Assembly (NCBI GenBank): GCA_015065065.1
Contig: SVQX01000016.1
Location: forward strand, 1-42,609
DNA length: 42,609 nt
From: Oscillospiraceae bacterium
Lineage (GTDB): Bacteria > Bacillota > Clostridia > Oscillospirales > CAG-272
Reading direction: 5' to 3'
Both the position numbers and the translations under genes were made by a program. Positions 32,129 to 41,560 of this stretch are shown here, piece by piece. How positions within the stretch are numbered: the first letter of the stretch is position 1; the number at the start of each line of letters is the position of its first letter. The notes beneath the pieces are model-generated. The model did not search any database. It was not told the DNA's origin and saw only the letters and a list, made by a program, of their open reading frames with translations.

Positions 32129-34288
32129 ATGAAAAATAATAATCTACCCCAAAGCTCAAAAAATAATTCCGTGCGTCACGACAGCAGAATCCCCTTTGCT
32201 ATATGCACGGCCGAGGGGCTTCTGTTCCTCGTGCTGTTCACGCTTTTGACCGTATTCAGACCAAAGAGCAGCTGGATATACGGTATCGTGCTGTCGGCAG
32301 CGTATCTCATTACCGCGGGCATAACTTTCTTGGTATACACCCTGCGCTTTGCCATTTCAAGCAGAGCGGAAAGCACTGCAGAGCATCTTAATACCGACAT
32401 ATACCGCATGTTCCGCGCCGTTATCGATATTCCATACGCCGTACTGACGAGTGACGGTGACGTAAAGGTCATCAACAACGCGCTTCAAGATATTCTCGGC
32501 GTGCGCTCCTCGGTGTGCAACATTCCTCTGCACGATATCTGCCCCACGGTGGATATGGCACAGGTGATAAGCGGAGCGAAAAACCGCGCGCCCTCCGAGG
32601 CTGACGTGGCTGTGGCTCTGCCCTCCTCCGCTCAAAGCGAGGGAAACATTACGGTGCGACTTATCGACGGCAAGCGTTATTTCCTTGAAAGCTATATGTT
32701 CCGTCAGCGCACTGATACCTATTATTTCGTGGTTTTCAGGGACGTAAACGATTACCTCGACTATCTCGACAAGACCAACCGAGAGCATATTGTTGTGGCA
32801 TACATTGAGCTTGACAACCTCCAGGAGCTGACACAGTTCGTCCGCGCAAATTACCGCAATACCGCAAACCTTATCGAGCATAAGCTCACAGAGTGGGTGT
32901 CGGGAATGAACGGTATGCTGCGTGAATACGACAGAGATAAATATATCGCCATGTTCTCGGAGGGGGCGCTTGACGAGTGCATTAAAAACAGCTTCTCCAT
33001 TCTTAACGAGATCATGCACATTGAGGTAGGCGACAACAGCTTCCCGATTTCGGTATCAATGGGTATCGCCGACGTGGACGGTCCTATGCAGGAGCGCGAA
33101 AGACTTGCGGGCTCGGCACTTGAGCTTGCACTTCAGCGAGGCGGAAATCAGGTCGCCCTCACGCGCAGAGGTCACAGCGGAATGCAATTCTTCGGCGGCG
33201 CACATAAAACGCTGGAGAGCAACACCTCCATTACCTCTCGCGTCAGCGCCAGCCTTATTGAGCGACAGCTCAAGTCCTGCGACAACGTGCTTATTATGGG
33301 ACACGCCAACCCCGACTTTGACTCTATCGGAGCATGCGTTGGTGCATATCGCCTGTCAAAAAGCATTCTTGCGGCAGAGGGACGCGGCGACGTTTCCGTA
33401 AATATCGTCGTCAACAAGGAATGTGACACCTTCCGCACCTGCGCCGCTCACCTGGCGGCTGTGCCCGAATACGACACGGTATTTATCGACCGCGCAACGG
33501 CACAGACCAAGATAACCTCTCACACGGTGCTGATAATATGTGACGTAAACAATCCCGTCATATTCGAAGCACCTCAGCTGATAGGCTGTATCCCCGCGGA
33601 CGACGGAGTGGCGTCTATTGCCGTTATCGACCACCACAGACTTGTAAAGGAGCTTCCCTTTACTCCGTTCCTCCATTACATCAAGGCGGCAAAATCCTCC
33701 GCATCCGAGATAATGGCGGAGATACTTGAACAGAGCAACTACGCCGACACCCTTCTAAAGGAGGAGGCAAATCTGTTGCTTGCCGGTATTATGCTTGATA
33801 CCCATAACTTCACACGAAGCGCGGGCGCACAGACCTTTGAGGTGACGTATTACCTCTACGGACGCAACGCCCACACCGATATCGTGCGCGAGTTCTTTAA
33901 CGAGCGCATAGACGAGCTGCTCGTGGCGAGTGATTTCGATTCTCATACCCAGATATACGAAAATATCTTTGCTGTCACATGGCTCTCCGACGATCACGAT
34001 CCCACTCCCGAGGACCGTATCGCAGCCTCCAAGGCGGCGGATAAGCTGCTCGGAGTTCGCGGCATTGAGGCGTCCTTCGCCCTTGCCGTTATCAACAACA
34101 ATGTAATAATCTCGGGACGCTCAAAGGGCAGAATAAACGTACAGCTCATTCTTGAAAAGCTGGAGGGCGGCGGACACTTCGATATGGCGGGCGCACAGGT
34201 GAACAATTCCACCGTTGAGGAGGCTTACGAGCTTCTGTGCGGCGCTATCGACGAGTACAAGCTTCAATTCCCCGAGCAATTTATGTAA
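32129..34288 (+). CDS. gdpP: c-di-AMP phosphodiesterase GdpP
   Basis: Membrane-bound enzyme that cleaves cyclic di-AMP to pApA. It has 719 residues. Two N-terminal helices (about 25-75) are followed by a PAS-like domain (about 95-205) and a degenerate GGDEF domain (about 220-350, active-site motif lost). The DHH domain has GHANPDFDSIGA (from 390), CDVNNP (about 471), IDHHR (about 500) and LDTHNF, and the DHHA1 domain contains GGGHFDMAGAQ (about 680). All metal-binding motifs of the active site are present. AAAGGAG ribosome site. Usual order before rplI and dnaB. Confidence 0.96.
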   Translation: MKNNNLPQSSKNNSVRHDSRIPFAICTAEGLLFLVLFTLLTVFRPKSSWIYGIVLSAAYLITAGITFLVYTLRFAISSRAESTAEHLNTDIYRMFRAVIDIPYAVLTSDGDVKVINNALQDILGVRSSVCNIPLHDICPTVDMAQVISGAKNRAPSEADVAVALPSSAQSEGNITVRLIDGKRYFLESYMFRQRTDTYYFVVFRDVNDYLDYLDKTNREHIVVAYIELDNLQELTQFVRANYRNTANLIEHKLTEWVSGMNGMLREYDRDKYIAMFSEGALDECIKNSFSILNEIMHIEVGDNSFPISVSMGIADVDGPMQERERLAGSALELALQRGGNQVALTRRGHSGMQFFGGAHKTLESNTSITSRVSASLIERQLKSCDNVLIMGHANPDFDSIGACVGAYRLSKSILAAEGRGDVSVNIVVNKECDTFRTCAAHLAAVPEYDTVFIDRATAQTKITSHTVLIICDVNNPVIFEAPQLIGCIPADDGVASIAVIDHHRLVKELPFTPFLHYIKAAKSSASEIMAEILEQSNYADTLLKEEANLLLAGIMLDTHNFTRSAGAQTFEVTYYLYGRNAHTDIVREFFNERIDELLVASDFDSHTQIYENIFAVTWLSDDHDPTPEDRIAASKAADKLLGVRGIEASFALAVINNNVIISGRSKGRINVQLILEKLEGGGHFDMAGAQVNNSTVEEAYELLCGAIDEYKLQFPEQFM

Positions 34289-34315
34289 TTCATCACAGGA
34301 AAGGAACTCAAAATC

Positions 34316-34759
34316 ATGAAAGTAGTATTGCTTGCTGACGTAAAAGGTCAGGGAAAGAAAAACGATATAATCAACGTATCCGACGGATACGCACGAAACT
34401 TCCTTTTTCCCAAAAAGCTGGCGGTTGAGGCTGATTCCAAGATCCTCAACGAGATCCGCGGCAAGGAGGAATCCAAGGCTCACAAGATAGAGGTGGAGAC
34501 CGCCGAGGCGCGTGCACTTGCCGCAAGACTTGACACCTTGCTTATCAAGATCACCGCATCCTCGGGCGCCGACGACCGTCTTTACGGCTCGATCACCGCG
34601 AAGGATATTGCCGAGCGACTGCAAAGCGACTATTCCATCACCGTGGATAAGCGCAAGATACAGCTTGGCGACCCCATCCGCGCATACGGACAATACGACA
34701 TTGACGTAAAGCTGTATTCCGACATAGTCGGCAAGCTCCACGTTCTTGTCTGCAAATAA
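34316..34759 (+). CDS. rplI: Large-subunit ribosomal protein bL9
   Basis: A 147-residue L9. The N-terminal domain [20 protein letters not shown] and [16 protein letters not shown] are classic. A long connecting helix (about 40-75) and the C-terminal domain with [18 protein letters not shown] follow. It binds 23S rRNA at the base of the L1 stalk. AGGAAAGGAA ribosome site; between gdpP and dnaB. Confidence 0.97.
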   Translation: MKVVLLADVKGQGKKNDIINVSDGYARNFLFPKKLAVEADSKILNEIRGKEESKAHKIEVETAEARALAARLDTLLIKITASSGADDRLYGSITAKDIAERLQSDYSITVDKRKIQLGDPIRAYGQYDIDVKLYSDIVGKLHVLVCK

Positions 34760-34770
34760 CGGAGTGATAT

Positions 34771-36147
34771 ATGGATAACAGCCAATTCACAGAGCAGAAC
34801 GCGACGCTTCGCAAGCTGCCCTTCTCACTGATAGCGGAGCAATCACTGCTCGGCTCAATACTCGTAGATCCAAATTCCTTCAATCACATAGCCGATATCG
34901 TTGCGGCTACCGATTTCTATATTGAGGAGCATCAGCGCATATTCGCGGCTATGCATCAGCTCTTTCTGACTAACAGTCAGGTGGACTACGTCACGCTTAT
35001 CGATATGCTGGTAACGCAGGGCGTGTACACCAAATCGGGCGGCGAGGAATATATCCGTACTATTGCAGAGGTCGTGCCTAACGCGCTCAACGTCAAGGAC
35101 TACGCCCGTATCGTAAAGGATAAGAGCATACTGCGACAGCTTATCGCCGTCTGCGACGAGGTAAGCGATACCGCTTACGCGGAGCAGGACAGCGTAGCGC
35201 ATATCCTCGACTCTGCGGAAAACAAGATATTCGCTATCGCGCAGGGTAAGGACACCAAAAATTTCAGACATATCCGCGAGGTTATCGGCGACGTTTACAG
35301 CCACCTCCACGAGCTTAATACCAACAAGGAAGCAACACAGGGCACATCCACCGGCTTTTCGGGACTTGACCGCGTGCTTGCGGGCATGGGCAAATCCGAC
35401 CTTATCCTCGTCGGCGCACGTCCCGGCATGGGTAAGACGTCCTTCTGTCTTAACATAGCATCAAACGTGGCGGCACAAACGGGCAAAAAGGTATGCATAT
35501 TCTCGCTTGAAATGTCGGCTGATCAGCTTGTAAGCCGTATGATATCCAGCGAGGCAATGGTCGACAGCTATACCCTTCGCACAGGTGAGCTGTCACCCAC
35601 CGACTGGGAAAACGTCGCGAGCGCAACATCCAGACTTGCAAAATGCGATATTCTCATTGACGACACCTCGGGTATTACTGTCACGGGAATGAAGGCAAAG
35701 CTTCGCCGCGTTGACAATCTCGGTCTTGTGGTCATAGACTATTTGCAGTTGATGCAGGGCGACCATCGAAACGACAACAGAGTTCAGGAGGTCGCAGAGA
35801 TCTCCCGCGCTATGAAGATAATGGCAAAGGAGCTTATGGTGCCCGTTATCTGCTGCGCACAGCTTTCCCGAGGCCCTGAGTCCCGTACCGATAAAAAGCC
35901 AATGCTTTCCGACCTCCGTGACTCGGGTGCTATCGAGCAGGATGCTGACGTTGTTATGTTCCTTTACCGCGATGAATATTATAAGGTCAACGACGGTGCG
36001 ATTCCAAATGCCGAGGCTGAAAGCAGTGTGGCAGAGGTCATCGTTGCAAAGAACCGTCACGGCTCAACCAGCACCGTTAAGATGGGCTGGATCGGCAGAT
36101 ACACCAAGTTCCGCACCATTGCCGACGACCGCACCCTGCCGGGCTAA
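34771..36147 (+). CDS. dnaB: Replicative DNA helicase DnaB (DnaC of Bacillus)
   Basis: Hexameric helicase of the replication fork. The 458 residues include an N-terminal helical collar (about 15-120), a linker helix, and a RecA-like motor with Walker A GARPGMGKTSF (about 215-225) and Walker B LVVIDYLQLMQG (about 320), then SRAMKIMAKEL and QLSRGPESR. The C-terminal EVIVAKNRHGSTSTVKMGW is typical. Twelve bases after rplI. No intein. Confidence 0.97.
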   Translation: MDNSQFTEQNATLRKLPFSLIAEQSLLGSILVDPNSFNHIADIVAATDFYIEEHQRIFAAMHQLFLTNSQVDYVTLIDMLVTQGVYTKSGGEEYIRTIAEVVPNALNVKDYARIVKDKSILRQLIAVCDEVSDTAYAEQDSVAHILDSAENKIFAIAQGKDTKNFRHIREVIGDVYSHLHELNTNKEATQGTSTGFSGLDRVLAGMGKSDLILVGARPGMGKTSFCLNIASNVAAQTGKKVCIFSLEMSADQLVSRMISSEAMVDSYTLRTGELSPTDWENVASATSRLAKCDILIDDTSGITVTGMKAKLRRVDNLGLVVIDYLQLMQGDHRNDNRVQEVAEISRAMKIMAKELMVPVICCAQLSRGPESRTDKKPMLSDLRDSGAIEQDADVVMFLYRDEYYKVNDGAIPNAEAESSVAEVIVAKNRHGSTSTVKMGWIGRYTKFRTIADDRTLPG

Positions 36148-36193
36148 GCTTGATACATAAGTATTTTTTGAATTTTTAAGAGGAGGCGCAACT

Positions 36194-37627
36194 TTGAAAA
36201 AGGATATTTTCGACGGCTTTGCGCCGCCCCATACACTCTCCCAGCTCTCACCCGACACGCCCATACTCGTAGGCTTTTCGGGCGGAGCGGATTCGAGATT
36301 TTTACTGCACCTTTTGTCCGAATATTCAAAAAAGCACGGTACGCCTATCTGCGCCGCCCATTTAAATCACGGCATACGCGGCGAGGAGGCGGATAGGGAC
36401 GAAAGCTTTTGCAGACAGGTCGCCGCAGAGTACGGTATTCCCTTCTTTTGCGAGCGCGCAGACATCCCCTCCATATCAAAGCAGACGGGAGAGAGCCTTG
36501 AGCTGATGGCGCGAGTGTGCAGATACGAGTTTTTCAAACGAATTATGCAAGAGAACAGCATCCCCCTGCTTGCTACCGCTCATAACGCCGACGACGTGCT
36601 GGAAACAGTGCTTTTCCGTTTGATGCGCGGCACGGGAACGAGAGGACTTTCTGCCATTCCGCCCCTGCGTAAGCTTGGCGGCGGGCACTTGGCGGTGCGC
36701 CCCATTCTTGCATACACAAAGCGCGAGATCATAGGGCTTTGCGACGCTCTCGGCTTAGAATACGTCACCGACAGCACCAATTTCGAGGACGACTGCACGC
36801 GCAACAGGATCCGTCACGCGGTTATTCCCGAGCTTGAAAAAATTTCGGGGGGCGGTATCCCACAGCGAGCTGCGGTAAGATATTCTTCCTTTGCCCGCGA
36901 GGACGAGGACGCGCTTATGTGCCTTGCCGAGGCGGCTTTGAATACGTCCGATCCGCTGAGAATAAGCGTTGATAAATTAAATTCCCTGCATAGAGCCGTA
37001 GCCAAACGGGTTATATTTAAGCTATATGCAAATTTGTTTTCGGACAGCGGCGGGGATATCCCCGAGGATAAAACGCTGTCAAATCTTCACGTCGAGGCGG
37101 TGCTTGAGCTTGCCTCAAAGGGAGTAAAACATTCAAGGCTGGATCTTCCCGACGGTAACACGGCGGTGATCGAGAACGGCTGTCTTGTGTTTTCAAAGCA
37201 GAATGATACTAAAACCGACAACACGTTTTTCGTGCAAGAGGTGAACGCGGGACACACGCGGATAAATCACCGATTTTCGGTGGCAATCGAGCATATCGAC
37301 AAACCCTCCACGCACAAAAAAGGTATGGCGCTGTACGACGGGCAAGTCTTTGCAAGCGTTGCCTTCCCTGCTGACGGCATATCCCCGCCCTTGACGGTAA
37401 GACCGCGAGAGAGCGGCGACGTTATCCGCTCACATTCAATGACCAAAAAGCTGAAAAAGCTATTGTGTGACAAGAATATTTCCCTCGAGCTGCGTGACGC
37501 GCTCCCGCTCTTTATACTCCCCGACGGTGCAGTTCTATGGTGTCCGTCAGTGGCGATAGCCGACGGCTTCAAGGCAGACACAGGCGCTCCCGCCGTGCGA
37601 CTCACCGTTATTATTCACGACGTTTAA
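36194..37627 (+). CDS. tilS: tRNA(Ile)-lysidine synthase
   Basis: Converts C34 of the CAU-anticodon tRNA-Ile to lysidine using ATP and lysine, so that it reads AUA. It uses a TTG start with AGGAGG nine bases upstream. The PP-loop SGGADS is at residues 29-34. AAHLNHGIRGEEADRDE, ATAHNADDVLETVLFRL and DSTNFEDDCTRNRIRH follow in the normal order. The C-terminal region (about 390-477) is the TilS C-domain, with RPRESGDVIRSHSMTKKLKK. Followed closely by hpt and ftsH, the standard cluster. Confidence 0.95.
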   Translation: MKKDIFDGFAPPHTLSQLSPDTPILVGFSGGADSRFLLHLLSEYSKKHGTPICAAHLNHGIRGEEADRDESFCRQVAAEYGIPFFCERADIPSISKQTGESLELMARVCRYEFFKRIMQENSIPLLATAHNADDVLETVLFRLMRGTGTRGLSAIPPLRKLGGGHLAVRPILAYTKREIIGLCDALGLEYVTDSTNFEDDCTRNRIRHAVIPELEKISGGGIPQRAAVRYSSFAREDEDALMCLAEAALNTSDPLRISVDKLNSLHRAVAKRVIFKLYANLFSDSGGDIPEDKTLSNLHVEAVLELASKGVKHSRLDLPDGNTAVIENGCLVFSKQNDTKTDNTFFVQEVNAGHTRINHRFSVAIEHIDKPSTHKKGMALYDGQVFASVAFPADGISPPLTVRPRESGDVIRSHSMTKKLKKLLCDKNISLELRDALPLFILPDGAVLWCPSVAIADGFKADTGAPAVRLTVIIHDV

Positions 37628-37656
37628 AAAGCTAACATACAGAAAGGAATACCAAT

Positions 37657-38220
37657 ATGTCGACCCCCACATACTCCGCCGCAGATTGCAAAGAAATCCT
37701 TTTCTCGGAGCAGCAGATAGATGAAATAATCACCCGTCTTGCAAGAGAGATTGAGGACACCTACAGGGACAGCAAAAACCGCCTTGTAATGGTGATAACG
37801 CTTAAAGGCGCACTTCCCTTCGCCTCCGCCCTAATGAAAAAAATAAATCTCCCCATTCAGTACGAGTGCATCAAGGTATCCTCCTACGGATCAGGAACAA
37901 GATCCACTGGTGACGTCAAGCTCCATCTTGATATAAACATCAATGATCCCGAAAACGCCGATCTCCTCATTATCGAGGACATTATCGATTCGGGTAACAC
38001 GTTGAGCTTTTTGACAGCTTACCTTAAAAGCCGCCGTCCCGCAAGCGTGCGCGTCTGCACCCTGCTCGACAAGCCCGCCCGCCGCGAGGTGGATTTCACA
38101 CCCGACTTCAACGGCGCACAGATCCCCGACAAATTTGTCGTCGGCTTTGGACTGGATTTCGACGAAAATTACCGCGCCCTCCCCTTTATAGGAGTGCTTA
38201 AAGAGGAAATTTATTCATAA
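37657..38220 (+). CDS. hpt: Hypoxanthine(-guanine) phosphoribosyltransferase
   Basis: Purine salvage enzyme joining PRPP to hypoxanthine or guanine. 187 residues. The PRPP-binding loop IIEDIIDSGNT is at 105-115, the flexible loop SYGSGTRSTG at about 76-85, and the base-binding end contains KFVVGFGLDFDENYRALPFI. AAAGGA ribosome site; 29 bases after tilS. Confidence 0.95.
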   Translation: MSTPTYSAADCKEILFSEQQIDEIITRLAREIEDTYRDSKNRLVMVITLKGALPFASALMKKINLPIQYECIKVSSYGSGTRSTGDVKLHLDININDPENADLLIIEDIIDSGNTLSFLTAYLKSRRPASVRVCTLLDKPARREVDFTPDFNGAQIPDKFVVGFGLDFDENYRALPFIGVLKEEIYS

Positions 38221-38268
38221 TACCGTCATAAAGCGGTTTATGGTGTTCACATAAAATACATACGCGCA

Positions 38269-38277
38269 TGTTATACT
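38269..38277 (+). promoter_or_regulatory. Extended -10 promoter before ftsH
   Basis: TGTTATACT is an extended -10 element without a well-placed -35. ftsH may therefore be transcribed on its own as well as from upstream. Confidence 0.5.
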
Positions 38278-38319
38278 TACATCCGTGATTATAATCCAAA
38301 CTCAGAACGGAGGAATCAA

Positions 38320-40398
38320 ATGAAAAACAGCTTCAAGGTGATTCTTGGCTACGGCCTGGCGCTGGTGGCTATTATCGCAGTAATAGCTATGCTCTACAAG
38401 GGCACAGGGCAGTCCGAGGATCCCCTTTATAACGATATCGTTGAATACTTCAGACACGAGCAGGTAGAGGAATTTGTGCTCGGTAACGACGACGTGCTTG
38501 AAATGGTGCTGAAGGATGGCAAGAAAGTATCATATAAGCTTGCAAGCGTTGATATTTTCCACCGCGATCTCGGCGGACTTATCGTTCAGCAGATGGACGA
38601 CGGCATCATCACCAAAGGTGAATACGAGCCTGTCAAGACATACCCTTGGTGGGCGTATTACCTGCCTTGGATATTGCTCATCATAGTTATTATCGTCATT
38701 TACTATTTTGCGGTAAAGCGCATGGTAAATAACGGCGGCCCCGGCGGTAAGATCAACAATTTTGGCAAGGCGCGAGTAAAAGTACCCATGCCGGACGACA
38801 AGAATAGAGTTACCTTTGCCGATGTGGCGGGTGCTGACGAGGAAAAGGAAGAGCTTGTCGAGATAGTTGAATACCTCAAGGACCCCGAAAAATATTCCAA
38901 GCTCGGCGCAAAGATACCCCACGGTGTGCTTCTTATGGGCCCTCCCGGTACGGGTAAGACCCTGCTCGCAAAGGCAGTGGCAGGAGAGGCGGGTGTTCCC
39001 TTCTTCTCCATCTCCGGCTCTGATTTCGTTGAAATGTACGTCGGCGTTGGCGCGTCCCGTGTCCGCGACCTGTTTGAAACGGCACGCAAGGCGCACGCGG
39101 CTATTATATTTATTGATGAGATCGACGCGGTCGGACGTCACAGAGGCGCAGGTCTTGGCGGCGGCCACGACGAGCGTGAGCAGACGCTCAACCAACTGCT
39201 GGTTGAGATGGACGGCTTTGGCTCGCACGACGGAATTATCGTTATCGCAGCGACCAACCGCCCCGATATCCTTGATCCCGCACTGCTCCGTCCCGGCCGA
39301 TTTGACAGACAGATCACCGTAAATATTCCCGATATCAAGGGACGCGAGGATATCCTCAAGGTCCACGCAAAGAATAAGCCCTTTGAGCCGAGCGTGGATT
39401 TTGCAGAGGTCGCAAAGACCACCGCAGGCTTCACGGGCGCTGACCTTGCAAACCTCTTAAACGAGGCGGCTCTGCTCGCCGCAAGACGCGGAAAGAGCCT
39501 TATCGGAATGACGGAAATTGAGGACGCATTCATTAAGATAATCGCAGGTCCCAAGAAAAAATCACGCGTTATGAAGGAGCGCGAGAAGCGCAACACCGCT
39601 TACCACGAGGCAGGTCACGCTATGGTGGCTCACCTGCTCGGGCTTGACCCCGTACAGCAGATCTCCATCATTCCCTCGGGTAACGCTCTGGGATATACCC
39701 TCAATCCTCCCGCAGAGGATAAGTACAGCGTTTACAAGCAGGAGCTCAAGGATAAGATATCCATGCTGCTGGCGGGCAGAGCCGCAGAGGAGATAATCTT
39801 CGGCGACGTTTCGGGCGGTGCGTCCAACGACATTCAGCGCGCTACCGCAACCGCAAAGCAGATGGTCATGAAGCTGGGTATGTCCGAGATCCTCGGTCCT
39901 CGCCGCTTCGGCAACGATCAGGAGGAGGTATTCCTCGGACGTGATTTCTCGTCCAACGCGGACTACTCACAGGAGGTCGCGGCGCGAATTGACAGCGAGA
40001 TACACGATATAATTACGGCTTCCTATAACAAGGCTAAGGAATTGCTGAACGCCAATATCGGCAAGCTGCACTTTATCGCAGAGTTCCTGCTCAAGCACGA
40101 AATTATGGACGGCGACCAATTCAGACACGCTATGGACGACGCGGGCGCCACCATGGAATCTCTTGAGGAGATCGCCAACGAAAAGAAACGCAAGAGCGAG
40201 GAAGCAAACGCTCAGCGCGCCGCAGAAGCGGAAAAGGAGGCGGCTGAGACAGAAGCTAAGGCGAAACATTACAGCGAGAGCAAGGAAAAATCCGATTCCC
40301 ACGATAGCTATGACCGCGGAGAGGACCACAACCGCTACAACCGCGACGGAAAAGACCAGCGCGACGACACCGACGACGGCGACGAGGTTCAGCACTGA
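38320..40398 (+). CDS. ftsH: ATP-dependent membrane zinc metalloprotease FtsH
   Basis: Membrane-anchored AAA+ protease, 692 residues. Helix 1 is at about 8-26, an external domain follows to about 105, and helix 2 lies at about 110-130. The AAA domain has [13 protein letters not shown] from 207, [11 protein letters not shown] as Walker B, and [20 protein letters not shown] as the second region of homology. The zinc-binding HEAGH is at about 429-433. The last 75 residues are a highly charged Glu/Lys/Ala then Asp/Arg/His tail ([17 protein letters not shown]), longer than usual and probably disordered. AACGGAGG ribosome site. Degrades misassembled membrane proteins. Confidence 0.97.
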   Translation: MKNSFKVILGYGLALVAIIAVIAMLYKGTGQSEDPLYNDIVEYFRHEQVEEFVLGNDDVLEMVLKDGKKVSYKLASVDIFHRDLGGLIVQQMDDGIITKGEYEPVKTYPWWAYYLPWILLIIVIIVIYYFAVKRMVNNGGPGGKINNFGKARVKVPMPDDKNRVTFADVAGADEEKEELVEIVEYLKDPEKYSKLGAKIPHGVLLMGPPGTGKTLLAKAVAGEAGVPFFSISGSDFVEMYVGVGASRVRDLFETARKAHAAIIFIDEIDAVGRHRGAGLGGGHDEREQTLNQLLVEMDGFGSHDGIIVIAATNRPDILDPALLRPGRFDRQITVNIPDIKGREDILKVHAKNKPFEPSVDFAEVAKTTAGFTGADLANLLNEAALLAARRGKSLIGMTEIEDAFIKIIAGPKKKSRVMKEREKRNTAYHEAGHAMVAHLLGLDPVQQISIIPSGNALGYTLNPPAEDKYSVYKQELKDKISMLLAGRAAEEIIFGDVSGGASNDIQRATATAKQMVMKLGMSEILGPRRFGNDQEEVFLGRDFSSNADYSQEVAARIDSEIHDIITASYNKAKELLNANIGKLHFIAEFLLKHEIMDGDQFRHAMDDAGATMESLEEIANEKKRKSEEANAQRAAEAEKEAAETEAKAKHYSESKEKSDSHDSYDRGEDHNRYNRDGKDQRDDTDDGDEVQH

Positions 40399-40410
40399 TT
40401 AAGAATATCA

Positions 40411-40443
40411 GGCGGAGAACATAAGTTCTCCGCCCGCCTTTTG
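40411..40443 (+). terminator. Terminator of ftsH
   Basis: GGCGGAGAAC pairs perfectly with GTTCTCCGCC around ATAA, then CGCCTTTTG. It sits two bases from the stop of the convergent lipoprotein gene. Confidence 0.85.
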
Positions 40444-40444
40444 T

Positions 40445-41533
40445 TTAACGTATATTTGGAATATCCTCACTTAATGCAGTTATAGTTGTTACAGTAGATG
40501 TATATTCACTTTCCGGTGACTCCTTGTCGGCAATACTAACCTCTGCCGTGGTGATGATATACGGTATCCCGTCTTTAACCATCAAACGGTACTCGGTTAT
40601 ATCAGCATTTTTGAACAAATAATCATCCTTCAATCCGAGCTGTATATAAGACATAACGTGCTCTCCAACCTCGTCGATGCACTCTGCAAAAGCATTTAAA
40701 TCATCTTCCTCATATTCAGGCCAGTATATATCTATTCTAAAGTTATCATCACGAATAAGTGCATGCATATATTCGGGAAGCGTTATTCCACCGCGAGAAC
40801 GAGAAAACATGAAAGAGTGATAATTTATTGTCTCGTTTTCAGCAGCTTCAGTTTTATATCCTTCGACAGTGTGACTTCTCATGCCTTTATCAGAACGGGT
40901 ATATACATGGGTGTAACTCTTATAATCGTATTGTGCGAGGTCGATAGTATTGTCAGTAAGCTGCATCAGCGTTGACCGTATGAATTCAATGCTATCCTCC
41001 TCTGTGGAAATTTCTTGGGCAAGGGGCAATCCAATACATTTTATTATGTCGCCGGTTTGCGCATTAAAAGCCACGCGGCTTGTTTCAGTGCCGTCTATAA
41101 GATAGCAGTGCGTTAAAACGCCGCTGTACTGATCTACGTATGACATTTCATAGCACAACGTATATTCTGTCCCCAAAATTTCCATTTTCATGCTTGGAGT
41201 AGCAGATTCATCGATATATTCGTTAACATAAATCTCTTTATTTGCAGGCAATATTTGGTCGCCGTCAATAGAGTTGACAAGAATACCTTCGGTATTTCCA
41301 TATACCTCGGTGATAAATTTAGAGCTTAATTGGATCATATCGGCATCTTCATGGATTTTGTCGGTATTTCCCTCAGTATTACTCTCGGTAGTTGCCGTAT
41401 TGTCAAGCTCTGCTTTTTCCGTTGGCGTGGTGTCGCTTGCTTCGGTAGTGATTTTTCCGTTGTCCGCCACGTTGCAGGCGACCATTGATACGACTGTTAA
41501 AATACATAAAACAACATAAAGTGTTTTTTTCAT
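40445..41533 (-). CDS. Lipoprotein with Thr/Glu-rich spacer, unknown function
   Basis: Not recognised. The start at 41533 (MKKTLYVVLC) has GGAGG seven to eight bases upstream. Residues 1-20 form a lipoprotein signal peptide with the Cys in SMVAC, so the protein should be attached to the outer face of the membrane. About 45 Thr/Glu/Asn-rich residues follow as spacer. A folded region from about 70 to 362 is rich in Tyr, Glu and Asp and includes VAFNAQTGDIIKCIG, reminiscent of PepSY-like turns, but I cannot assign a family. It begins 27 bases after the ricin/protease-like gene, so they are probably co-transcribed. Confidence 0.8.
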   Translation of the reverse strand: MKKTLYVVLCILTVVSMVACNVADNGKITTEASDTTPTEKAELDNTATTESNTEGNTDKIHEDADMIQLSSKFITEVYGNTEGILVNSIDGDQILPANKEIYVNEYIDESATPSMKMEILGTEYTLCYEMSYVDQYSGVLTHCYLIDGTETSRVAFNAQTGDIIKCIGLPLAQEISTEEDSIEFIRSTLMQLTDNTIDLAQYDYKSYTHVYTRSDKGMRSHTVEGYKTEAAENETINYHSFMFSRSRGGITLPEYMHALIRDDNFRIDIYWPEYEEDDLNAFAECIDEVGEHVMSYIQLGLKDDYLFKNADITEYRLMVKDGIPYIITTAEVSIADKESPESEYTSTVTTITALSEDIPNIR

Positions 41534-41560
41534 ATCTATACCTCCATATCTCAATATTAA

